Part shown: positions 1-5,329 of the stretch, piece after piece
Layout: every line of letters starts with the position of its first letter
How positions within the stretch are numbered: the stretch's first letter is position 1
From: JBBRNH01 sp038247465
GTDB taxonomy: Bacteria > Bacteroidota > Bacteroidia > Cytophagales > Spirosomataceae
DNA: 8,608 bases
NCBI GenBank assembly: GCA_038247465.1
Contig: JBBRUV010000215.1
Location: 1-8,608 of the forward strand
Direction: 5' to 3'
Translations under genes and position numbers: made by a program
The notes under the pieces: generated by a model
What the model was told of the DNA's origin: nothing
What the model saw: only the letters and a program-made list of their open reading frames with translations
Databases searched by the model: none

Positions 1-641
1 CCCACGCCAACGGCTAAAAGCAAGATTCCCGTCCAGTCAATGGCGATTTTGCTGCGATCGATGTTGAGTTCATCTTCTTTTTTATCTACGAAATTCAGGC
101 TCAGGAAAACGGCCAGAATCCCGACCGGGATGTTGATATAAAACATCCACGACCAGTGATAATTGTCAATTATGTAGCCCCCCAGCGTCGGGCCAAAGGT
201 TGGGCCAAGCACAATGCCGAGGCCAAACAAGGCAGAAGCCACCGCCCGTTGCTGAATCGGGAAGGCATCGAACATAATGCCCTGCGACGTTGCCAGCAAC
301 GCGCCCCCGCCAATACCCTGCACAAACCGGAAAAACACCAGCGTCCAGAGGTCAGGAGCCACGCCACAGCCGTAAGACGCAATTGTAAAGAGAATGATAG
401 ACCCGATGTAGTAGTTTTTACGGCCAAAGTATCGCTGCAAAAAGCTCGTCATCGGAATCACAATCACGTTGGCAATGCCGTAGGAGGTCACCACCCAGGC
501 CGCGTCTTCGACGGTAGCACCGAGGTTGCCGGCAATATCGGTCAGGCCGACGTTTACGATTGACGTATCAATCAGTTCCATGATAGCCGCCGACACCGCC
601 GTAATGACAACTATCCAGCGACGAAAACCAGTTTGGGCCAT
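1..641 (-). CDS. DHA2-family (EmrB/QacA-type) MFS drug transporter, N-terminal 213 residues
   Basis: This is an inner-membrane proton-driven multidrug exporter of the 14-helix DHA2 class; the 3' part lies outside the window. It reads open from ATG at 641 to the edge. Visible family marks are ELIDTSIVNVGL at residues 22-33 (motif D1 in helix 1), FLQRYFGRK at 67-75 (motif A loop), FRFVQGIGGGALL at 104-116, the antiporter motif C GIVLGPTFGPTLGG at 142-155, and WSWMFYINIPVG at 163-174, a DHA2 hallmark. A hydrophilic loop near 184-199 precedes the next helix. It lies 108 bp downstream of the EmrA-like adaptor on the same strand, so the two probably form one export unit. No outer-membrane TolC-type gene is present in the window; it could lie beyond the left edge or elsewhere. 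The substrate cannot be read from sequence. The start has no Shine-Dalgarno sequence. Confidence 0.93.
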   Translation of the reverse strand, partial: MAQTGFRRWIVVITAVSAAIMELIDTSIVNVGLTDIAGNLGATVEDAAWVVTSYGIANVIVIPMTSFLQRYFGRKNYYIGSIILFTIASYGCGVAPDLWTLVFFRFVQGIGGGALLATSQGIMFDAFPIQQRAVASALFGLGIVLGPTFGPTLGGYIIDNYHWSWMFYINIPVGILAVFLSLNFVDKKEDELNIDRSKIAIDWTGILLLAVGV

Positions 642-647
642 GTTGAA

Positions 648-668
648 ATGGATAATGGATAATGAACA
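648..668 (+). repeat. Heptad tandem repeat, three units
   Basis: Three head-to-tail 7-bp units read ATGGATA, ATGGATA, ATGAACA, in the spacer just upstream of the transporter start. They share the pattern ATGNANA with units at 716-743 on the other strand. The function is unknown; similar short heptad repeats occur between genes in Cytophagales (from memory, not checked). Confidence 0.6.
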
Positions 669-715
669 ACAGACGATGCCCGCCTAAATCAAAAGCGTTC
701 GCCTGTTTTATTTAT

Positions 716-743
716 TATACATTTTACATTGTTCGTTATACAT
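716..743 (-). repeat. Heptad tandem repeat, four units, opposite orientation
   Basis: Read on the minus strand, four consecutive 7-mers are ATGTATA, ACGAACA, ATGTAAA, ATGTATA. This also explains a perfect 12-bp direct repeat, TTATACATTTTA, at 715-726 and 736-747 with a period of 21 (three units). It lies just past the adaptor gene's stop codon. Together with 648-668, heptads in opposite orientations bracket the adaptor-transporter spacer. Confidence 0.6.
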
Positions 744-749
744 TTTAAA

Positions 750-1835
750 CTACTCAGAAACTCTTACTTCGGCTTCCACGCTCAACCCGGCGCGGAGTTT
801 GCCCCGGTATTGCTGCGGATTTACGATGTCTATCCTGACCGGCACCCGCTGCGTGATTTTGACGAAGTTGCCCGACGAGTTATCCGGTGGCAGCAGCGCA
901 AACCGCGCTCCGGTGGCCTCGGCCAACGACGATACGCGGCCTTTTACGGCCAAATCGGGGTAGGCATCGAGTTTGATATCAACGACCTGCCCGACATTCA
1001 TCTTGGCTAATTGGGTTTCTTTGAAATTAGCCACAACCCAGAATGTTGAATCAGCTACGATGGTCATCAGGCTTTGGCCCGGCTGTACGTACTGACCGAC
1101 GACTACGTTTTTCTTGCCAATTTTTCCGTCAATCGGGGCCGTGAGCCGGGCATAACCCACGCGGAGTTTGGCCGTTTCGATGGCTGCGCGTTTCACGTTC
1201 AGCACCGCTCTGATTTTGTTGACGTTGGCCCGCGCTTTGGCAATGCCCGCCCGGGCCACGCCCTGCGTCGTTTTGGCTAAACTAATCTGCTCCACATTGG
1301 CCGAGTATTGCCGGGTCTGCAAATCAACGTTGCTCCGCGAGTCGTCGAGCTGTTTTTGCGTCAACGATTGGTCGCGAAACAGATTTTGGTCGCGCTGAAG
1401 GTCTTTTTGGGCCTTGTTGCGCCGGGAAGCCTGCACATCGGCGTTCGATTCGGCTACCTTAAAGTTCTGCTGCACATTGCGGAGGTTGGCCTCGGCGTTC
1501 TGCACGTCGGCATCAGCGTTCTGCAGATCGGCCAGCGATTGCTGATAATCGGCCTGCACCTGTTGCAGGGCTACGTCGTATTCCTGCGGGTCAATGATTA
1601 CGAGCGACTGGCCGCGTTTGATAATCGCATAATCCTGAACATCAACTGATTGTACATAACCTGCCACCCGCGCCAGCACCGGGGCCGAGTTGGTTTCGAT
1701 CTGGGCATTGTCGGTTGTTTCATACTGTTGGCCGTGTTGGTAAGCGTTGTAGCCAAAGTAGCCCGCCGTTCCCAACACGATAAGACCGATAATAAGCGGC
1801 AAAAACCGCCGGGGAGAATCAGTTGGAGTTGCCAT
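750..1835 (-). CDS. HlyD/EmrA-family periplasmic adaptor of a drug-efflux pump
   Basis: This membrane-fusion protein should link the DHA2 transporter to an outer-membrane channel. It has 361 residues, close to the length of EmrA. A short cytoplasmic N-terminus is followed by one membrane segment at about residues 11-29. The first lipoyl half follows (TTDNAQIETNSAPVLARVAGYV, 40-61, typical of EmrA). A long alanine- and glutamine-rich coiled-coil hairpin spans about 85-225. The second lipoyl half includes RLTAPIDGKIG (230-240) and VVVGQYVQPGQSL (244-256), and a beta-barrel domain completes the protein (262-361). The ATG at 1835 puts the membrane anchor at the right place. The transporter follows 108 bp downstream. 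Expression is probably controlled from the operator region 1885-1955 by the divergent MarR protein. It could be called emrA, but the substrate is unknown. Confidence 0.93.
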   Translation of the reverse strand: MATPTDSPRRFLPLIIGLIVLGTAGYFGYNAYQHGQQYETTDNAQIETNSAPVLARVAGYVQSVDVQDYAIIKRGQSLVIIDPQEYDVALQQVQADYQQSLADLQNADADVQNAEANLRNVQQNFKVAESNADVQASRRNKAQKDLQRDQNLFRDQSLTQKQLDDSRSNVDLQTRQYSANVEQISLAKTTQGVARAGIAKARANVNKIRAVLNVKRAAIETAKLRVGYARLTAPIDGKIGKKNVVVGQYVQPGQSLMTIVADSTFWVVANFKETQLAKMNVGQVVDIKLDAYPDLAVKGRVSSLAEATGARFALLPPDNSSGNFVKITQRVPVRIDIVNPQQYRGKLRAGLSVEAEVRVSE

Positions 1836-1884
1836 GAACTGTACTGGTTTTGATAAGTATGGTTGACTGACGATTAAACCCGCC

Positions 1885-1909
1885 CGATAGTCAACTTGTT
1901 TGACTATCG
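1885..1909. promoter_or_regulatory. Operator 1, probable MarR-protein binding dyad
   Basis: This is a perfect inverted repeat with 10-bp arms, CGATAGTCAA and TTGACTATCG, around the 5-base centre CTTGT. Its core AGTCAA-N5-TTGACT recurs at 1939-1955. It lies about where transcription of the adaptor gene should begin, so binding there would block it. An extra TTGACT half-site is at 1863-1868. The dyad is seen directly; the binding protein is inferred from position and from the habit of MarR proteins of binding such dyads. Confidence 0.75.
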
Positions 1910-1912
1910 AGG

Positions 1913-1944
1913 CAAAGGTAAACCGGGCTACCTAAAAAAGTCAA
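1913..1944 (-). promoter_or_regulatory. Predicted Bacteroidota-type promoter for the efflux genes
   Basis: On the minus strand a TTG (1944-1942) is followed after 21 bases by TACCTTTG (1920-1913), an exact match to the TAnnTTTG -7 element of Bacteroidota. Transcription would begin near 1906, giving a leader of about 70 bases before the ATG at 1835. Operator 2 covers the TTG element and operator 1 the start point. Confidence 0.55.
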
Positions 1945-1955
1945 GTGAGTTGACT
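1939..1955. promoter_or_regulatory. Operator 2, second copy of the MarR dyad core
   Basis: AGTCAA and TTGACT flank the 5-base centre GTGAG, with the same half-sites and spacing as operator 1. The centres are 50 bp apart, close to five helical turns, so two dimers would sit on the same face of the DNA. It overlaps the -33 element of the leftward promoter and the first base of the rightward TATATTTG box, so it could control both directions. Confidence 0.72.
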
Positions 1956-1962
1956 ATATTTG
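1955..1962 (+). promoter_or_regulatory. Predicted -7 element for the MarR gene
   Basis: TATATTTG matches TAnnTTTG exactly and lies 46 bases before the start codon at 2009. No TTG is seen 17-23 bases upstream, so the promoter is only partly supported. Its overlap with operator 2 suggests autoregulation. Confidence 0.4.
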
Positions 1963-2008
1963 TTGGATTATTTTTTGATAGCGTACCAAACACCGATAAC
2001 TTGCCGCT

Positions 2009-2494
2009 ATGGTCACAGAAAACGACAATAAAGTCTTTGATTTTGAACAGTTTCGGATTGTCCGGCAGCGGTCTGTTGGCAAGGTCATCTGGCGTATCAA
2101 GCGATACATGGACAATTTCGTGGAACCGAAACTGCACGCCCTCGGCTACACCGACTTCAAAATGAGTTACCTGATGTTTCTGGCAAACATCAACGAGACC
2201 GGCATCACCAACAACGAACTGGCAAAACGGGCCTGCGTCACCAAGCAGATGATGAGCAAAACCGTGAGTCTGCTCGAAGCCGAAGGGTACATCTACACCG
2301 AGAAGAATCCGGCAGATTCGCGCTCAAGTGTGATTTTTCTGAATCAGCGCGGTAAAGACCTCTTCGTTACCCTGCGCGACTGTATGCAGCAAGCCCGCGA
2401 CCGCATGGATGCCATTGTCGGCCATGACCGGATGGAGACTATGATTGACACATTGATTGAACTGGCCGACGCGCTGGATGGGGAGGAGAGATAA
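2009..2494 (+). CDS. MarR-family winged-helix transcriptional regulator
   Basis: This is a dimeric cytoplasmic DNA-binding protein that probably represses the divergent efflux genes and itself. It has 161 residues, typical for the family. An N-terminal dimerisation helix region is followed by the winged helix-turn-helix at about 50-120: GITNNELAKRACVTKQ (65-80) with recognition helix MMSKTVSLLEAEGYI (81-95). The wing KNPADSRSSVIFL (99-111) carries the conserved D103/R105 pair. A C-terminal dimerisation helix runs over about 114-158. The ligand is unknown; two cysteines (C76, C125) are present, but nothing shows redox sensing. Divergence from an EmrA/EmrB-type pair mirrors known drug-responsive efflux loci. 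The ATG at 2009 has no Shine-Dalgarno sequence. The upstream dyads 1885-1909 and 1939-1955 are the likely binding sites. Confidence 0.92.
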   Translation: MVTENDNKVFDFEQFRIVRQRSVGKVIWRIKRYMDNFVEPKLHALGYTDFKMSYLMFLANINETGITNNELAKRACVTKQMMSKTVSLLEAEGYIYTEKNPADSRSSVIFLNQRGKDLFVTLRDCMQQARDRMDAIVGHDRMETMIDTLIELADALDGEER

Positions 2495-2706
2495 GGAGCG
2501 GGTGAAACGGCACTCCAAGCAATGCCACCGCCACAAACCAGTATCTTTACCGAAAACCGACTGCCATGACGAAGACGTTTGAAAAATAGAAAACAGATGA
2601 ACTATATCAGCTTACACTTATCCTCCGAAAAATCAGGCGGTTGATTGAGGGTTGGACTGTGAGTTGATGGCGCGTAAAATTAAAAATCGGGGAGTTATTT
2701 TAGTTT
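2495..2706. other. Gene-free spacer with a possible truncated gene start
   Basis: No convincing gene or terminator is seen here. A promoter-like TATCTTTA (2542-2549, one base off TAnnTTTG) is followed by an ATG at 2566 that opens only seven codons (MTKTFEK) before TAG at 2587-2589. This may be the stump of a lost gene or chance. Confidence 0.3.
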
Positions 2707-3405
2707 CTACTCGCCCGAAATAGCCGCCATTGGGCCGTCAAGTTGTTGTTCAATTTGATGGTGTAATCCGCGAATGATGCGGTAAATATCAAAAATGCCA
2801 TCGCCATCGGCAGTGTAAGCTTCACTAACGGCATATTCATTGCCTTGCAAACAAACAAAGGCCCAAAATTTACCAATAATGTAGCAACCCAATATCGAGT
2901 GTGGGCCGTTGTTGAGGTGCTGTGCGGCCAGCATCGCAATCAATACCTGCCCACGGGGGTCGCCATTGGGATCGGTTTGACGTTTGTATTCGTTGAGACA
3001 GAAATATGGTTTTTTGGGTGAGCGAAACCCGGATGCAATCATGCCATCAACTTTGCCCGACAAACTGTGTTCGCCAATAACAACGGCTAATTCACGCTCT
3101 AAAAAATAAGCAAAACGCTTATTGTCAATCTTGGCAAAAACAATGAGTGGACTGATAAACTTATTTTCTAACTCAACTTCATTCCAGTCGTCTCCACCAA
3201 GCAGATAAACCTCCTGCAATTCGGTTAGATAACGTCGTTCAAAGTCATTGAGTTGGTAGTTGTAGGCAAGCCACTCGGCCAACGTGGGTAATTGACGCAC
3301 TTGTTGCAGGCCAAACGCATCTTCGATTTTTTCGAGTGTCCACTCCCGGAAATTGCTTTGAATCATGGCTTTGTTGGGTTCGGTCCCGTTCACAAAACTA
3401 CGCAT
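2707..3405 (-). CDS. Hypothetical protein with a PD-(D/E)XK nuclease-like core
   Basis: This 232-residue soluble protein has no signal peptide or membrane segment. I recognise no named family. The pattern fits the PD-(D/E)XK fold: an N-terminal helical part (to about 70), conserved-looking acidic residues E78 and E80 before KFISPLIVF (82-90), then KVDGMIAS (118-125) with D120. After a short loop comes CLNEYKR (136-142) with E139 and K141 forming ExK, then a helix starting with Q153 (RGQVLIAMLAAQ, 151-162). The ATG at 3405 starts 17 bp from the boundary of the direct repeat at 3423. M14 (ATG at 3366) is a possible alternative start. The gene is visibly A+T-richer than its neighbours (3061-3120 has 23 G+C of 60, against 34 of 60 at 4321-4380), hinting at transfer. 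No partner methylase or helicase gene is nearby. Nuclease activity is inferred from motif order only. Confidence 0.6.
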   Translation of the reverse strand: MRSFVNGTEPNKAMIQSNFREWTLEKIEDAFGLQQVRQLPTLAEWLAYNYQLNDFERRYLTELQEVYLLGGDDWNEVELENKFISPLIVFAKIDNKRFAYFLERELAVVIGEHSLSGKVDGMIASGFRSPKKPYFCLNEYKRQTDPNGDPRGQVLIAMLAAQHLNNGPHSILGCYIIGKFWAFVCLQGNEYAVSEAYTADGDGIFDIYRIIRGLHHQIEQQLDGPMAAISGE

Positions 3406-3422
3406 AATACAATACCGTCAAA

Positions 3423-3546
3423 TCAACCGCTATGTTCTTCCATTGAACCAACCCATACACCGGCCAGTTTTTGGCTGATTACCCGACCGACAGCCCTGCC
3501 AATACCGACCGGAAACTCGCCCGCGCCGAAACCGGGTTTGCCGATT
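3423..3546 (+). repeat. Long direct repeat, copy 1 (124 bp)
   Basis: This matches 5206-5329 at 120 of 124 positions with no gaps. All four differences lie at 3432, 3435, 3436 and 3445; 3446-3546 is identical over 101 bp. Similarity stops sharply at both ends. The two copies flank the hipBST operon with a constant offset of 1783 bp. Confidence 0.97.
3432..3546 (+). pseudogene. 5' fragment of an aldehyde dehydrogenase gene (copy 1)
   Basis: An ATG at 3432 opens the frame MFFH and is then stopped by TGA at 3444-3446. The rest of the frame encodes the dehydrogenase N-terminus TNPYTGQFLADYPTDS and onwards to GFAD, where homology ends at 3546. The stop comes from one change against copy 2 (TGA for TCA). 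Copy 1 keeps ATG where copy 2 has GTG, so it may hold the original start of the gene. It cannot make an enzyme. Confidence 0.85.
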
Positions 3547-3565
3547 AGGTAAGGTGACCCTACCA

Positions 3566-4510
3566 TCACCCCGCCAACCCAAGCCGTTCGGCGCGTTCGG
3601 TTATCAGTTGCCGATACGCCTGTTTGGTGTCAGGCAGCAGAAAACTGGTATCAATCCAGTCAAAAGCAGTGGGCAACCGGCGGCTGAATCGTTGAAAAAC
3701 GTTCGTGCGTTGCCGGTCTGTGAGGCCCAGATAGTTGGCAAACGTAGTCCAGTCGTCGGGTCTTAACCGGCTTTTTTTGCCGTTCATGAACAAGGCCAGT
3801 TCTTCCTGATCATCAGGCACTAACAGCTTCGTTGCCAGCAAATCATACACCGGGGCCAGCGTCACCCGCTCGTCGTCGGTACGCCAAAGCGAAAAATTTT
3901 TCAGGTGCATGTCGGCGTTGCCGGTCAGGAAGCAAAACAGCGTCAGTTCATAAAACGTCACCAAATCCAGTGCGGCCTGTGTGCTGTGCTGCCTGATTAG
4001 CCGGGCCACGAGTTCCATCGAACCTTTGTACTTGTCGGCGGTGAGCCGCTCGGCGAGTTGGCAAAAGTCTTCCATCGCCCGTTTACGGCCATCGTCGGCC
4101 CGGTCAATGCGCCGGGTGAGGTAGGCCAACTCGCCCGTTTGCAGCCGAATAAGAGTGTGCGGCACGGTTGCAATGCCAAAAATTGCGGCTAAGTGCATCG
4201 TCAAATCCTCGTTTTCGGGCATTTCCGGGTACGGCGCGTAGGGAGGTTTCAGAATATAGCGCCCCCACAAGCCAACCAACGTCAACCGCGACGATCCGCT
4301 AACGGTCTGCAAATCAAGCGACAATTTGGGCTGAACACCCGTCACGGCGATGTGTTGCCGAATGATCTGCCCGGCCAGTTCGTGCATCGTATCCAATGAG
4401 TACGGTAAGACGGGCGGCTCTGCCCGGCCGAACGCGGCTCTGCAACAACGGGGGTGAAAATCGGGCTGCTCCCCAACCAATGGCTGATAACAATACAAAC
4501 AGTGGCTCAT
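3566..4510 (-). CDS. hipT: HipT-like Ser/Thr kinase toxin (HipA C-terminal domain)
   Basis: This is a probable kinase toxin with a separate N-terminal partner; HipA/HipT relatives phosphorylate aminoacyl-tRNA synthetases and stall growth. It has 314 residues from ATG at 4510. The N-terminus carries a possible metal-binding cluster C4-x2-C7 and H19-x2-C22. The Gly-rich loop is AVTGVQPKLSL (55-65), the ATP lysine is probably K88 in YILKPP, the catalytic segment is TGNADMHLKNFSL (196-208) with D200 and N205, and the metal-binding D223 is in APVYDLL (219-225). All key kinase residues are present, so it should be active. It lacks the small N-terminal HipA subdomain, which is encoded by the preceding gene. 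Its ATG overlaps that gene's stop (ATGA), implying coupled translation. The stop lies 19 bp from repeat copy 1. The substrate is unknown. Confidence 0.9.
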   Translation of the reverse strand: MSHCLYCYQPLVGEQPDFHPRCCRAAFGRAEPPVLPYSLDTMHELAGQIIRQHIAVTGVQPKLSLDLQTVSGSSRLTLVGLWGRYILKPPYAPYPEMPENEDLTMHLAAIFGIATVPHTLIRLQTGELAYLTRRIDRADDGRKRAMEDFCQLAERLTADKYKGSMELVARLIRQHSTQAALDLVTFYELTLFCFLTGNADMHLKNFSLWRTDDERVTLAPVYDLLATKLLVPDDQEELALFMNGKKSRLRPDDWTTFANYLGLTDRQRTNVFQRFSRRLPTAFDWIDTSFLLPDTKQAYRQLITERAERLGLAG

Positions 4511-4842
4511 TCGTCGGCAGGAACAGGAACGATACTTACGGCACCAATGCAGTCGCGGCAACAGGCCAGTAACAACCCAAAACGGTCGTTGGCTCGTAGT
4601 TTCCAGTTTTGCTCGGCAATGGCGAGCAACCAGCCTTCAGGAATCAGCCCGTCAAAAAATGGGAACAAAATTGTAGCCCGATACGGCGTTGCTGTGAGGG
4701 GCAGCGTCAGGCTAACCGGCTTCGCGTCGGGCTGGGCCAGAAAGTCAGGGGCGTATCTAAATTCATAACCTTCGTCGGTCTCCGTCAACCAACCCGCAAC
4801 ACGGTCACCCAGCCAGATAATCGCTTTACGGGGCATCGGCAT
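4507..4842 (-). CDS. hipS: HipS-like protein (free-standing HipA N-terminal subdomain)
   Basis: This 111-residue protein is the small N-terminal subdomain of HipA made as its own gene. Marks are KAIIWLGDRVAGWLTE (6-21), LTLPLT (45-50), FPFFDGLIPEGWLL (60-73, the FFxxLLPEG signature) and NDRFGLLLACCRDCIGAVSIVP (85-106). In the E. coli O127 HipBST system this protein is the antitoxin that neutralises HipT; the same role is inferred here. The start at 4842 overlaps the hipB end by 17 bp; a second ATG at 4836 is also possible. A longer in-frame opening up to 4974 lies inside hipB and has no family likeness, so I rejected it. The stop overlaps the hipT start as ATGA. Confidence 0.87.
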   Translation of the reverse strand: MPMPRKAIIWLGDRVAGWLTETDEGYEFRYAPDFLAQPDAKPVSLTLPLTATPYRATILFPFFDGLIPEGWLLAIAEQNWKLRANDRFGLLLACCRDCIGAVSIVPVPADE

Positions 4843-5059
4843 CGGGTTTGAGGGTGGACGGGGGCAGGGGTACAGGGCCAGTCTGATGATTGAACATCCC
4901 CAGTACCTGATTAACTTTATCGAGCCGGAGGCTTGGTTTTCCCTGCTCCAGATCGCGCACAAAACGCAGCCCAACCCCGGCTTTATAAGCTAAGTCTTCC
5001 TGGGTTAGCCCGGTTTGTCGCCGTTGTTGCTTTACAAATTGGCTTAATAACGTATTCAC
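4826..5059 (-). CDS. hipB: HipB-like XRE-family DNA-binding protein
   Basis: This 77-residue regulator has one Cro/XRE helix-turn-helix at about residues 6-55: RRQTGLTQEDLAYKAGVG (13-30), recognition helix LRFVRDLEQG (31-40), then LRLDKVNQVLGMFN (44-57). A short proline-rich tail follows (61-77). It probably binds the two dyads at 5063-5078 and 5103-5118 and represses the operon, and may join a complex with HipS and HipT. The start codon is GTG at 5059; no earlier in-frame start gives better family fit. It is first in a three-gene operon whose members overlap. Confidence 0.9.
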   Translation of the reverse strand: MNTLLSQFVKQQRRQTGLTQEDLAYKAGVGLRFVRDLEQGKPSLRLDKVNQVLGMFNHQTGPVPLPPSTLKPDADAP

Positions 5060-5062
5060 AGT

Positions 5063-5078
5063 ATACCTGATTGGGTAT
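5063..5078. promoter_or_regulatory. hip operator 1
   Basis: ATACC and GGTAT flank six bases (TGATTG), ending three bases before the hipB GTG. The spacing equals that of the dyad at 5103-5118, and the centres are exactly 40 bp apart, about four helical turns. It resembles the TATCC-N8-GGATA type of HipB site in layout but not in exact sequence. Confidence 0.65.
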
Positions 5079-5095
5079 GTTTTAACGATTTTTCG

Positions 5096-5126
5096 GAAAA
5101 CTATACCTTTTTGAGTATAATCACAA
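5096..5126 (-). promoter_or_regulatory. Predicted hipBST promoter
   Basis: On the minus strand TTG (5126-5124) is followed after 20 bases by TAGTTTTC (5103-5096), one base off TAnnTTTG. Transcription would begin near 5090. hip operator 2 fills the space between the two elements and operator 1 lies in the leader, a layout suited to autorepression. Confidence 0.45.
5103..5118. promoter_or_regulatory. hip operator 2
   Basis: ATACC and AGTAT flank six bases (TTTTTG); one half-site base differs from a perfect dyad. It shares TATACC and spacing with operator 1 and sits between the predicted promoter elements. Confidence 0.6.
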
Positions 5127-5156
5127 AAAATTGGTTAAATAGCCTATTCTTGTTGC

Positions 5157-5198
5157 TTGTGGATTTAAAATTGTGGATTTAAAATCGTGGATAAAAAA
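5157..5198 (+). repeat. 14-bp tandem repeat, about three units
   Basis: TTGTGGATTTAAAA occurs twice in a row (5157-5170, 5171-5184) and a third, degenerate unit (three mismatches) covers 5185-5198. It ends eight bases before direct repeat copy 2 and forms its outer 5' flank. The function is unknown. Confidence 0.75.
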
Positions 5199-5205
5199 AC
5201 CCTAC

Positions 5206-5329
5206 TCAACCGCTGTGCCCTTCCATTCAACCAACCCATACACCGGCCAGTTTTTGGCTGATTACCCGACCGACAGCCCTGCCAATACCGACCGGAAACT
5301 CGCCCGCGCCGAAACCGGGTTTGCCGATT
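5206..5329 (+). repeat. Long direct repeat, copy 2 (124 bp)
   Basis: This is the partner of 3423-3546; the two are identical over 5229-5329. Unlike copy 1 it has no internal stop and runs straight on into more aldehyde dehydrogenase sequence, so it is the copy joined to the gene body. Confidence 0.97.

Noticed and set aside
156..563. Plus-strand open frame of 135 codons
   Set aside because: It lies wholly inside the minus-strand DHA2 transporter gene, has no recognisable domain and is rich in His, Arg and Gln as antisense frames are.
1896..2165. Plus-strand open frame of 89 codons across the operators
   Set aside because: It overlaps the dyads, the promoter and the MarR gene in another frame and has no family likeness.
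3547..3565. Weak dyad after hipT (GTAAGG and CCCTAC) as a terminator
   Set aside because: The stem is only six bases with a mismatch and lacks a T-run on either side.
4843..4974. N-terminal extension of the HipS frame
   Set aside because: It lies entirely within hipB in another frame and shows no HipA likeness; HipS homology begins near the ATG at 4842.
5173..5214. ATG start at 5173 for the dehydrogenase remnant
   Set aside because: Its first 14 codons come from the 14-bp tandem repeats and have no dehydrogenase likeness; copy 1 shows a start aligned with 5215.
3423..5329. CRISPR array or insertion sequence as the source of the long repeats
   Set aside because: There are only two copies 1.8 kb apart, they are coding-derived, and no transposase, integrase, cas gene or terminal inverted repeats are seen.
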